From positions 13,437,001 through 13,501,000 of the forward strand of contig JARKIP010000033.1 in the NCBI GenBank assembly GCA_029990175.1: 64,000 nucleotides of DNA. The letters are read 5' to 3'. Shown here in pieces: positions 45,061 through 55,168 of the stretch (the first letter of the stretch is position 1; each line of letters starts with the position of its first letter). Under the pieces are notes generated by a model. It was not told where the DNA came from. It made no database searches and saw nothing but the letters and a program-made list of their open reading frames with translations. A program made the position numbers and the translations under genes. The DNA comes from Petunia secreta. Taxonomy: Eukaryota; Streptophyta; Magnoliopsida; Solanales; Solanaceae.

Positions 45061-46050
45061 TAGGCATTTTAATATTTGTACACTTTGTTGAGTATATTTT
45101 GTAGCCTGCTGAGGCGTTTATATATTTGCTATACATATTTTAATAGCATTATGTTGCCAATAAGTTTATTAAGGCTGGATGGATAATGAGATTACTTCTG
45201 ACGTGTACTTACTTTGGGTTGGAGCCCAATCCAAGTTTACTTTTCAAATTTCCTCTTCATGATTTAAAGCTTTATGCTTTATCATGGTTATTGCAAAAAC
45301 GCGGCATTTTTATCCTCATTATTTAGTTTAAAGTTCACTTTATGTTCCTATTAACTGAAGCTTTTGTTACTTTATTTTCAGTCTGCCTACGACTCGAAGT
45401 CATCTTGCCTCACAAAGCCAGATTACTTTACTAGTTGATTGGAGACAAGCTTATCATTGACATTGCAACCAGCAGCTAAAAGTTTTATTATTGCTATTCA
45501 TTTATTACTTCATTTATTAAGCTTCATTGGCAGTTGCTCGCTCACTGTTTGTCGAGATTTTACAGAATTTTAGCAGGACCGCAGCAGCATTTGGAGCATA
45601 TCGCGGAACTCTTTCTTAGTAGTGAACTGGGGCAATCGTTGATATGAGCTAGACTCGTCAACAAGGATCTTAAGAATCGCACTCGAATAAGTTGTCCACC
45701 CTAGAGGTCAGTCTTTTGTAAACCCTAAAGGTCAGTCTTGTGTCAACCCTTTTGCATCAGCTTCTCATGTTAGCCTATTTTATGTTCCCTAATTTGATTA
45801 TAACCCAGTCCGAGGTTCAAATTGAAGACAAGATAGTCCTTGTTATCTTTTTTTCATTTTTTGAATCGCGTCGAACTACATATGGCCTGTTTCTCTTTCA
45901 GCCCGAGATATGTAGGCAACTCGGAAACCAGAGTTCGGCCATGTTCATAAGCCTCGCACTTTGGTCCTTGTAATTGAAGTCCTTGGCTTTATCATGAAAA
46001 AATTAGTTTTCCGTCAACTTCTTTACCCTGAAAACTCTTTCATTCTTTTC
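45061..46050 (+). other. Ogre-2 3' untranslated region before the polypurine tract
   Basis: Non-coding. It contains the conserved CCCGAGATATGTAGGCAAC motif at 45902-45920 and a further copy of the CCTCTTCATGATTTAAAG duplication near 45262. Confidence 0.55.
45902..45920 (+). other. Conserved Ogre 3'-untranslated motif
   Basis: CCCGAGATATGTAGGCAAC, identical over 19 nt to the - strand of 4945-4963 in Ogre-1, followed in both by TCRGA and, about 12 nt on, GTTCGGCCA. Confidence 0.6.
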
Positions 46051-46067
46051 GGGTAAAGAGGGGCAGC
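46051..46067 (+). other. Polypurine tract of Ogre-2
   Basis: GGGTAAAGAGGGGCAGC directly before TGTTGACACC. Confidence 0.85.
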
Positions 46068-46480
46068 TGTTGACACCTAATTTTGTCCCGATATGTTTAA
46101 GTTAATGTCTAATTATTTGAAGTATGGGTTAATTTTAAAAATTAACGCCAAATTGCTAACTTTAAAAAAAATGGGCGCCCAAATATGCAATACGCCGCAA
46201 AGACCCTTAATTAACTTAAAAATCCTCAATTTCTTGAAAAATCAGAAAAAAACTTCAATCCCCAACCCGTTTGAAAGACCCATGACCCATTCCTCTTCAA
46301 TCCTCAACCGGCGAAGCCCCTGAATTCCCCAATCGATCCCCTAAAAAATTTAAACACAACACTCCAAAAGTGGTTCCCCTTTCTAGCTCATGAATTCTAG
46401 TACAAACCCTATCTAAATATGACCCTTTGGGGTCACTTTGGGGTTTTTTTCTTCCACCTCTAAAACCGTAATGGATTTCA

Positions 46481-46489
46481 TATATAAGG
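46481..46489 (+). promoter_or_regulatory. Probable TATA box of the Ogre-2 3' LTR
   Basis: TATATAAGG, counterpart of 20518-20526. Confidence 0.5.
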
Positions 46490-46968
46490 AAGAGAATGAG
46501 TCATTTTGAGGGCAGCCGTAAACCAAAAGAAATAGCCATGAATAGATATAGAAGGGAGGTTAAAAGAAATGGCATAAGATATACATTTCAGTTTCAAATT
46601 CGTATACAAAGGTAGTGCTACTGTTCCGTTTGATTTTTGATTATGCATTTGTGTCGTCACTTCTACATTTAAGTCGATGCCATTCAAGTCGTCGACCTTG
46701 TTCTAGTCTTCGCGTTTGTTCGAGTCGAATTCAGATCCCTCGCTCTTAGTTCACTGCCCACAAAAAGGTAATTCTCTTCACTATTTTATTTTCTTGCTGT
46801 ATGTTCAATCTGCTTATAAGTGTTGCTTATTGAAACCATGAAACTGCTATGTAGTATTAAGAAGCTTGGTTCTCCTTATGGATTGTTTTAGTCATACTTG
46901 TGTGTCTATGAGAGTAAGTCGAGGTATAAAACTATTTAAGATGATGATTGAAGAAAGTTTGTAACTTT

Positions 46969-46973
46969 GCTGT
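46969..46973. repeat. Left target duplication of the solo LTR (GCTGT)
   Basis: GCTGT at 46969-46973 and 49533-49537. The 5' LTR has a single uninterrupted TTTGCTGTATTTC. Confidence 0.95.
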
Positions 46974-47639
46974 TGACACGACCTAGAATTCGGCTAGGCC
47001 GTGCGGGCACCTGACATCCTTCCCTAGACCCGTTAGGCGAACCCTTACCAATTAAATTAGGAAAATAAATATATTTCAATTCATAAATAAGAACAAGACT
47101 TAGAAAAAGCACAGACATACTCATACCTCTAAGCTGTACAAAAGAAATTACAGCTTACTACCCAACATGCTAGGTTTAGGACTATCTAGACTAGACATCT
47201 AAGAGTACGAAAGAAGACAGATACCTCCTGAAGGGAGCAAAATGCAGCTGAAATAATAAACATAAAACTGGTGGCTATCCTGAATAAAAGGTGGATCACC
47301 CTGACAGCTGAAATCGTCTTCGCTCCTTCACAATGTGGCGAACTCAATCCTGGAGCAAACCTAGAGAAACGAAATAGATAGCCAAGAACAGACAACAAAC
47401 AAGGGTGACTCAAAAGGACTCGAGTAGTGGAGCAGACTAGCCACCTCATAGAATAAAATAGCTAGCCAGGGAGAAGAAAAACAGGTAAACCAAATCCATC
47501 TTATTTAAACTATAAAAAGGTAGAGCCAGATAATAACTGGAAACTAGTATGGAATCATAAAATCATAAACCACTAGGGACATAAGATGGACAGAACATAT
47601 AGGTTTTTAAGTATCCTGAACATATCAACAATCAGAAAT

Positions 47640-48115
47640 ATATACTATTGTGGCGTGCAACTTGATCCATATATTTATATTGTCGCGGCGTACAACCTGA
47701 TCCATATATTAATACTGTCGCAACATGCAACCCTATCCATATATTTATACTGTCATGGCGCGCAACCCGATCCATATATTTATATTGTTGCGGTGCTCAA
47801 CCCGATCCATATGTTTATACTGTTGCGGCGTGCCACCCGATCCATATACTTATACTGTCGCGGCGCGCAACTCGATCCATATATTTATAATGTTGCAGCG
47901 CGCAACCCGATCCATATGTTTATACTGTTCCAGCGCGCAACCCGATCCATATGTTCATACTGTCGCGGCGTGCAAACCGATCCATATATTTATACTGTCG
48001 CGGCATGCAATCCGATCCATATATTTATACAGTTGCGGTGTGCAACCCGATCCATATATTTATACTGTAGCAGCGTGCAACCCGATCCATATATTTATAC
48101 TACCGTGGCGTACGA
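47640..48115 (-). repeat. 35-bp tandem array in the solo LTR (13 copies)
   Basis: Units of the form GCAACCCGATCCATATATTT plus ATACTGTCGCGGCGT; GATCCATAT-type words recur every 34-36 bp from about 47663 to 48084. The long frames through the array in two phases reflect a unit without stops. Confidence 0.92.
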
Positions 48116-48289
48116 CCCTGGATACGTGCCAGAAATATATAGGCAAACTGAAATATGTCCATAACATGGCATACATACCGCATATATAAAACACAGCACA
48201 ATACACACAATAGTCAGCATGCGGTGCAACGAAATGGGATGAATGGAGTGGGATGCACTGCAGTTACATATGCCTGATACCTATCTCTA

Positions 48290-48550
48290 GCGCGGGACTC
48301 TCATCGTCTACCAGGAGATATATCCAATAATGATCCTTCACCGTCTCGGGACTCTCATCGATTACCGGGAAGTATATGCAATGATGACCCTTCACCGGCT
48401 TGGGACTCTCATCGATTACCGGGAAGTATATGTAATGATGACCCTTCAACGGCTCGGGACTCTCATCGATTACCGGGAAGTATATGCAATAATGACCCTT
48501 CACCAGCTCGGGACTCTCATCGATTACCGGGAAGTATATGCAATGATGAC
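48290..48550 (-). repeat. 54-bp tandem array in the solo LTR (5 copies)
   Basis: GGGACTCTCATCGATTACCG recurs near 48295, 48349, 48403, 48457 and 48510. Confidence 0.92.
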
Positions 48551-49002
48551 AGCCATAGTACAATGCCTAGATACTGAATAGAATACCAACAACATGACAT
48601 AACATATAATATACAATGTAAATCCAAAGCTAAGGCGTAATGAGTACGCCCATCGGCAGCTACACACGTAAGGAACACGTGGTAGAAAATCCACGAGGCC
48701 AAATGCCTCCAAAGAAATGGATATAATCACTTACCTTGTTCCAAAGCTAGCGCTCCTACTCAACAACCGCTTTGTCTTTTGGATTCACTGCAAAACGATC
48801 CCGCTCTAGATATTTCGGGGTGAAAATCCAATTTTATTCTGCCCATTTTCCTTTCCTTTTTTTATTTTCTGATATTTTCGTTTCCACTGCATTTTGGTCT
48901 TGTTTCTGTTACGGTATGCTTCCTTGCTTTGTTTTCTGTTTTTTCCTTTGAAATGATTAGCGAAAGGATTTTTATCTCTTAGCCACTTGCCACCGCCTTC
49001 CC

Positions 49003-49010
49003 TTATATAG
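49003..49010 (-). promoter_or_regulatory. TATA box of the solo LTR
   Basis: On the - strand CTATATAAGGGAAGGCGG; upstream and downstream spacing suits an LTR promoter. Confidence 0.55.
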
Positions 49011-49532
49011 ATATCTTTTTCTTTCTTTTTTTTTTTTTAAAAAATTCACTACCGTGAAGAAAATTAAAATGGAACCCTACGAAACACGAAATGATCCTAA
49101 AGTTTTCCAACAAGTTATATAAAATATATGTTACATATTCGCTAAGGCAGATCTCAAATCGGATTCCCGAAACTCAAGATGCAAATTAAAATGGAAAAAG
49201 ATCAAATTATTTAACTTTTGGCATTTTAGCGGAAACTACCTGAACGACCTCGAAATTCACTCCCGAAAGTTCACGCAAGTTAAAAATAATCATACAAACC
49301 TAATGGCACTTACATGTTGAATCGGAGCTCATTCACAAAAATCGAGCTCAAAAATATCTTTTTAATATTTACCGACAACGAAAATTGAAACCTTCTTCCG
49401 ATACCTACCAAATGAAGTCCGATTTAGTTCAAATTTTACAGACAGGTCCTAATGGACCTTACAAAGATTTTAAAATTATCGGCACACAAATTGGTGCCCT
49501 AATTCTCAAAACGACTACTCAAGGTCGTTTCA

Positions 49533-49537
49533 GCTGT
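49533..49537. repeat. Right target duplication of the solo LTR (GCTGT)
   Basis: Matches 46969-46973. Confidence 0.95.
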
Positions 49538-52500
49538 ATTTCTTGATTACTTTAAAATAAAGAAAAATTGTTTCCTTTAGTGTTAAGCTCTAACTCTTTA
49601 AGCTTAAAAGAAAATTTTTTAAATGATATTTCTCTTGAGGTGTGTATGTGAGTAAATGCTAAATAAGTCCAGTCTCATTTTTCAAAAGCTTCAGCAGGTC
49701 TTCTGATTTCCTAGTTAAGTTTTCTTTCTTTATTTGGCTTCTGAGTTGGTAACAGCTCATAAATAGAGTGAAAACTGCAGCCTGCTGTTTTTATGTTCTC
49801 ATTTCTATATAAGTTGTTTTCTTTTGGTGTGTGGGGAAGTCTTTGGCCCTGTTGTTGTTTCAATTTGGTGCTGCAGGTCTTGTGAGAGTTCTTTGAGTAG
49901 CAGGATGGTTGTATGAGATTCAGGGTGTGCACAAGTGTGTGTGTGTGAGTGTTTGAAGTTGGGTTTTTGCAGGTCAGGTAGTAGTGATGGGAAAGGTCTG
50001 GAGTTATTTGTGGTCTGTATGAGTTGCGCAGGCTGGTGGAATCAGTTTAGGTGCAGTGGGGCTTTGAATGAGTTTGTATGAGAGTTGGAGTCTGGAAGTT
50101 AGAGTGCTCTAAGTGAGGGTTTTCCCTAGTGTTGTAGATGCTAGCAGTTTTGTCTAGAAAGGAGCAGTTACATGTTTGCAGGTGTTGTAGGGTAGTTTTA
50201 TGGTGTATAGGGTGTGAAAGAGGGATGTTTTGGTTCAGAATTTGTTAGAGGTTTGGTTGGCTACAGATGGTTGTTTTGAAGGAGATTAGGTTATCCTGAT
50301 GTTGTTGTTTCAGGAAGTTAACGAGTCTAGGTTGTCAGGTGGCTTAAAGGATAAAGTGGAAGGGTTCTGGAGAGTTTTTTAGAAGTTGCAGGGGTTCAGG
50401 GTAGTTGCTATGGATACTATCTGGTTCTCATGGTTTGAAGGTGGTCTGGTAGTTCAGGTAGCAGGTTGTTAGGAGAAGTTGGTTCAGGAGTGTTTATAGG
50501 CAGTTAGTGCTGTTTAGAGGTGTGAGAATGTGTTTAGAAGTGAGTCTGGTAGTTGTTGTAGGCCTGTAGGTTGTTTCTTGGTATCAGGTTTGTCGAATTT
50601 GTGTCAAGAGTGTGTGAGGGGTAATTTAGGTAGGAAGAAGTCCAGTTTAAATATAATAGAACTAAAGGGAAGAGTTAGTTTCTTGTCTGTTCGTTTGAAA
50701 CTATGTTTATCTAATTCCATTCGGTAAAAGGCTAGGAGTTAAATTAACATTGGATGTGTTGCTTACTAGATTCTTTAATAATTTATATCTTCCTGAAGTT
50801 GTTGCTTGAAGTTCTTGAAGTTGTGTGTTGATTAATAATGTTTAGTCATGAAAAGTTTTCAATCTTAGTAAAAACATGTCTGGAACCTGTTTCATGTACA
50901 CTTGCGAAAAATAAGTTATTTGTTTCTTTTTTTTATCATAAGCTTGGTATTCCCTGTTAACTTGAACTTATTCATCAAGCACATGTGTGCGTTAATGCCC
51001 TGTCTAAAGTTAGTATCTTTTTGTGTAGTTCTGATTTAGAGTGAGTTTAAGCTTAGTAACTAAATCTTTAAAGTGTGGTAATAAGTTGGTAAAAGATTCC
51101 TCTAATCTGCTGAACGTTGAAGTATTGGATCATGTAAGTTTAATTTGAGATGGGTATTTTTATCCATGTTGCAGCTTAGTAGTTAACGTAATACTCCTGT
51201 TAGTTGCTGACCCTCTGTTGATATAACGGCATGAAAGTTCTTTTAAAGCTTTGATCTAAATTGAATATTTGGTTTTCTTACTCTATATGTTTAACTGAGT
51301 TATGAAAGACACGTGCTAAATTGCCTAAACTTTTGAATGGCACGTTGTCTGACATTTCCTTCTTTGGTATTTAGAGATTTTGTTTGATAGATAAAAGATC
51401 ACCTTTGATATGTTATGGCCATATGTTAAAATCAATGTCTGTTTCGTTCTTTTTGTAAAAATCATTATATAAGATCTCTAAGCTTTCCTTTGGCTGATTA
51501 TATTGCTTCAGTTTCAGTTATATTAAAAATTCTTTCCACGAACAACTCCTAAGGTGTTGCTAATCATTATTTCTCTATTCTTTTGCATAAACACACCCTC
51601 TGGGAGGATGAGCCTGAACTAGAAGTTTAGCCGGCCCAATCAATTGGGTCTCTACTAGACTGTTGTATCTATCATTCCAGCCTTCGTCGAAAGTTTCCTT
51701 TGCATCATTCAGCCCTCTTTTGTACGCCTTCAGCTTATAGCCTCTGTCCGGGTTTTAATTTTCAAACTCATCTCTTTATCTCGTTTGTTAGTTAGATGAT
51801 CTATAGACTTGTAATTGCACAATTTTTTTATGAATAAATATTTCAATGATTGAGTTATTTATCTACTTTATGGTCAATATTTTTATTTTGAAGTTGTTAT
51901 TTAATTTATTGCAAATCAGGGTCATTTATGCAAATGCGTGTAAATTTAATAAATTTTCAAAACTACGCCTAATATATGACTATAAGAAAAGACTTCTATC
52001 TTATTGATACAAAGTAGTTTCTTTAAAAGTTCGTAATTTATAATGAAATTTTAATTAACTTCTAAAAGTCCCGAAACGACTTTGCAGAAAGCGACTTGAA
52101 ACATAAGCTCCACCTTATGGTGAGATACTTGTATTTTAAAGTGAAAATTAAGCAAGTGCCATTTATGTGATTACTCTATATGAGTTGGAAAAGAAATTAG
52201 GATGATCAAATCGTTCTTTTTCAAAAGAAAATGCGCTTTAATTTATTATACTTTTATTTATTTTTTTAAGACAAGTAAAGCTTTTTTAAATAAATTATAA
52301 ATCTTTTGAAAACTTGCTAAATTTAATTAGTTGAATTAACTAATGCTTCAATTTATTATTTTTAGAAAAGCGCATAAATAGCACTTGTAAATTAATTTGG
52401 AAACCTGTCGGATTAACCGTATTTTACGAAATTTCGAAAGTGCCGTAAAAACCTTCTTTTGAAATTAACAAAACCTCTTACTTAGAATATCTGAAAGACT

Positions 52501-52658
52501 TCCTTTTCTAAAAGCAGAATTTTTGGACGCATTTATTTATTTTGGTTCCCTATTTTTCCTTAAATTGGGTGGCGACTCTAAAAACTCCAAAAGAGTTAGT
52601 CCATTCAGTTGATATTATTAAATTTAGCCCTTCAGGGTTATTATTTTGGGGTTCAACA

Positions 52659-52663
52659 AAGTG
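52659..52663. repeat. Right target-site duplication of Ogre-2 (AAGTG)
   Basis: One mismatch to AAGTA at 20115-20119. Athila accessory-ORF reading resumes in frame with CIHVFAITH. Confidence 0.8.
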
Positions 52664-52962
52664 CATTCATGTGTTTGCCATTACACATCTGGATGTTGTG
52701 AAGAACATGAACGTGTCGTGGAGCAAAAGGGAGCAAAGGCAAGAAAGATCAAGTCAACCAACAGCCCCAGAAACTATGCATCAGAGGAACATGAGAAGAA
52801 TGTAAGAAGAGGTACTTGAAAATTTTGGGTGTGCTCAGAAATAGGGAACTTGATGAAGAAGTACATATAGCTTTGGCTAGGATGGCTTCAATAGAGGAAG
52901 CAGTACGAGCAAGAGAGAGAGAAGAGGGCAAAGAAGACAATAACCCCAAAGGATCATGTTGA
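52664..52962 (+). pseudogene. Athila env-position accessory ORF, C-terminal part
   Basis: Continuation of the ORF cut at 20119: DILKIRK before the insertion joins CIHVFAITHLDVVKNM after it in the same frame. The frame ends at about 52805. A shifted frame continues an acidic, coiled-coil-like tail, RNRELDEEVHIALARMAS then EAVRAREREEGKEDN, to a TGA at 52960-52962. Decayed together with the N-terminal part. Confidence 0.75.
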
Positions 52963-53996
52963 GGGCAAGGGCAAAGGAATTACCCAAGATGAATAGGGAG
53001 TTCTTCTCTCACTTTTTGATTGACCCCCATAAACTTTGCTTGTGTTTTAGATTAGTTCCTTTGGGACATAAAAAACTTTTCATGTTGGGGGTGGGATGAT
53101 TAATTTCTGATGAATGTCCTCACTTTTACTTGGACCCGAAACAACAACCGCCTCCATTGTAAATACCATTTGTATAAGTGCTTGATAGAACTAACCTTCT
53201 CCTAGCCCTACCTCCTTAAGGCATTGAAAGAAATGAAAGCTAAGTGGCTCTTCAAAAAGGAAGATAATTGTATAGAAAAGTGGCAAAAGAGAAAAAGAAG
53301 AAAATCAAGAAAAATACAAAAATAACAAAAGAAAAATTAAAAAGACAAAAATAGAGAAGTGAAGCAAAAAGAGGAATAAGAGCCACAAAGCAAAGATCAA
53401 GTAAGAAAATTGCGAGTAAGAGCTAATGTGGAAAAAAAAGAGCTCAAAGTGAAATGAATGAAAAGATAATGTAGTGCCCAAGGTGGGAATTTAATCACTC
53501 TTTATCCAAATTATACCCTACCTATGACCAAAAGCCTACAGTACAACCTTAGATGTCCTATTTGATTCATCACTAATTGACATGAAAGAAATAACAGAGT
53601 GACACTAAGGGCAAGCCTACGACATTGTATGTGCTTAACTTGCATTCATTTGTGAGAGTGAGGGGTTAGAATTAAGGGTCCCTTTTGTTTGAATTATATT
53701 TAGAGATATGGACCCATTCCTTGCAGTGAGAGAATTAGGGGACTTGAGACTTGAAGATGCAATTAAGAGAGCCTTAGGTGAGTTGAGGAAGTAATTGTGC
53801 TATGCATGCTCTAGTCATCACTAGAAGCTCTAGTGATGTAGTTGTGATTTTGGCGCTTGTGGATTATTGGTTTGATTCTCATGTGTGAAATTAAATATTA
53901 GTATCAACCAAAGTCATGAACTTCCACTTGTCTCAATCTCATTGTTGAACTCAATCCCGGTGCTAAATTATGACACATAAGATAGTTTTTAATGTT
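52963..53996 (+). other. Athila 3' untranslated region
   Basis: Non-coding, A-rich at 53260-53460. CACTAAGGGCAAGCCTA at 53603-53619 matches CACTACGGGCAAGCCTA on the - strand of 63952-63968 in the second Athila-like element, marking a conserved block. Confidence 0.6.
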
Positions 53997-54028
53997 GCTT
54001 GAGGACAAACAAAAGCTTAAGTTTGGGG
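53997..54028 (+). other. Athila polypurine-tract region
   Basis: GCTTGAGGACAAACAAAAG followed by CTTAAGTTTGGGG, the characteristic Athila sequence before the 3' LTR; the homologue is 63519-63550 on the - strand. Confidence 0.85.
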
Positions 54029-54032
54029 TAGT

Positions 54033-55168
54033 TGATATATTGGTATTTTGTGTATAATTGCAACTCTTTTAGCCTAGCTTTCACGTCCTAAAAGCTTTAT
54101 TATTTGAGTAAATCTTCTGTTTTATCTCGATGTTTTACGATAACAAGGAATATTAATGTACAAAGCCAAAAAGAATGAAGAAAGATGAAAAAAAACAAGT
54201 GAAATTTGGCAACATTTTGAAGAACAAAGAGAACAGGCAGCAGCTTGATCGGTGACCCGCCGAATCACTGGCCATAGGAGGGTCGAGATCAAGTGCTCAT
54301 CAAGTTCATACGAAGCAAGGAGGCGGACCACCGAAAGATCTGCTAAACACATTCTGCGACCCCGCAGAAAGAGATTCGATCCCGTCGACCTTCACAGTGA
54401 GTTCAGAGACATCTGCGAGCTAGTGGAGTTGTCCGCCGTTGAATCTGCGCCCCTCCGAACCTTCGACGGCTACGCAACTCATTATGCAGCCCGCCGAATA
54501 ATCCGCGGTCTAGCGTAAAAAAGGGAAAATGGTAATTTTGAAAATATTAGCCTAGTTTTCAAACCTATGACTATAAATAGGCTGTTATGCCTCCGAGAAA
54601 AGAGACTCTTTTCAGCTTAGAATATACTTTATTACATTTTTGAATATCCTTGGAGGCAAAGGAAGGGCAGAAACTTGAATCTTTTGTAAGGATATCAAAA
54701 GCTTCATATGGTTCTTGCCATTTCATCTCTTACTATGTGTGTGTTAGACCCTAATATGAGTAGCTAAACTCATACTAGGGGTTTATTCATGAAGACTTGA
54801 TGATTTTAACTTAAAACTTATTTTTAATCTTATGTAATCTATGGGTAAAGATGAATTTAGTTCTCTTTCGTAATTTCATTGACTAGGGTTTGAGGCACGA
54901 CCATACTTGAACCTAACCCTACTTTTCTTTCATCGCCCTAACGGGGTTGAAGGTATAGGTTAATGGATAATATCGAGAGTTGGGGTTGCATTGGCTATGG
55001 CATACCCCATCTAAAGGGAAACACCCCAAAAAGGTCATTCCCACTCGTGTTCTTAGACTAGAGTTTCTCACACCCCATTATTGACTCTAACGGGCTTGAT
55101 GAGGTAAATCCTCTCTATTCCTAACAGGTTTTGAGGAATACATTCAAGGTCCGACCATTTATGTTACC
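54033..55168 (+). repeat. Athila 3' LTR, left part
   Basis: Starts TGATATATTGG. It contains a CG-rich block (54250-54515) and a TATA box, then a transcribed-looking U5 region. It is cut at 55169 by Ogre-3 (TTACC immediately before). The remainder is not in the window. Confidence 0.78.
54572..54579 (+). promoter_or_regulatory. TATA box of the Athila 3' LTR
   Basis: TATAAATA in GACTATAAATAGGCTG, downstream of the CG-rich block. Confidence 0.65.

Larger units (their letters stand above)
46974..49532 (-). mobile_element. Solo LTR of a Tekay/Del-like gypsy element, - orientation
   Basis: 2559 bp, printed as TGACACGACCTAG...GGTCGTTTCA. A perfect GCTGT duplication and an intact empty site in the other LTR prove insertion, and no primer site or internal region is present, so it is a solo LTR left by LTR-LTR recombination. 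On the - strand it starts TGAAACGACCTTGAGTAGTC, resembling the TGTAACGACC start at 59500. The ends form an extended inverted repeat (TGACACGACCT versus TGAAACGACCT). It carries two tandem arrays and a - strand TATA box. The Tekay/Del placement is from LTR style. Confidence 0.85.
20120..52658 (+). mobile_element. Ogre-2: giant non-autonomous Ogre/Tat-like element with nested insertions
   Basis: A 32.5-kb + strand element. Its 5' LTR starts TGTTGACAC at 20120 and ends TTCAACA at 31346; its 3' LTR starts TGTTGACACC at 46068 and ends TTCAACA at 52658. A primer site (TGGCGGCTCTGATGGGGA) follows the 5' LTR by 3 nt and GGGTAAAGAGGGGCAGC precedes the 3' LTR. Once insertions are subtracted each LTR is about 4.0 kb and the interior about 4.9 kb. 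The interior contains no gag, pol or ORF1 wording, only untranslated-region-like sequence with tandem arrays. Divergence in a ~230-bp hand sample is about 5-6%. It has acted as a landing site for four further insertions. Confidence 0.88.
46068..52658 (+). repeat. 3' LTR of Ogre-2 (interrupted by a solo LTR)
   Basis: 6591 bp including a 2559-bp solo LTR; the native length of about 4.03 kb agrees with the 5' LTR. It retains empty sites for the hAT (near 51189) and the 28961 insert (near 51668). A ~37-bp block near 52083-52125 is absent from the 5' LTR. It ends TTCAACA. Confidence 0.88.
1..55168 (+). mobile_element. Athila-type Ty3/gypsy retrotransposon (outermost host element), left end outside the window
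   Basis: Three blocks belong to one + strand element: 1-1709, 16824-20119 and 52664-55168. They hold, in order, RT/RNase H, integrase, a spacer with a TATA-like box, an env-position accessory ORF, a 3' untranslated region, a polypurine tract and the start of the 3' LTR. The integrase frame continues exactly across the Ogre-1 insertion, and the accessory ORF continues in frame across Ogre-2, when one copy of each 5-bp target duplication is kept. Athila lineage is inferred from the RT/RNase H wording (LVLNWEK, GHKVSKKGIEVDHAKIE) and the GCTTGAGGACAAACAAAAG tract before the LTR. The 5' LTR and gag lie outside the window. The 3' LTR is interrupted at 55169, so the true right end is not seen. Confidence 0.85.

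Noticed and set aside
47586..48189. Two overlapping frames of 154 and 192 codons with DPYIYTVAA-like repeats
   Set aside because: By-product of the stop-free 35-bp array inside the solo LTR, on the strand opposite to LTR transcription.
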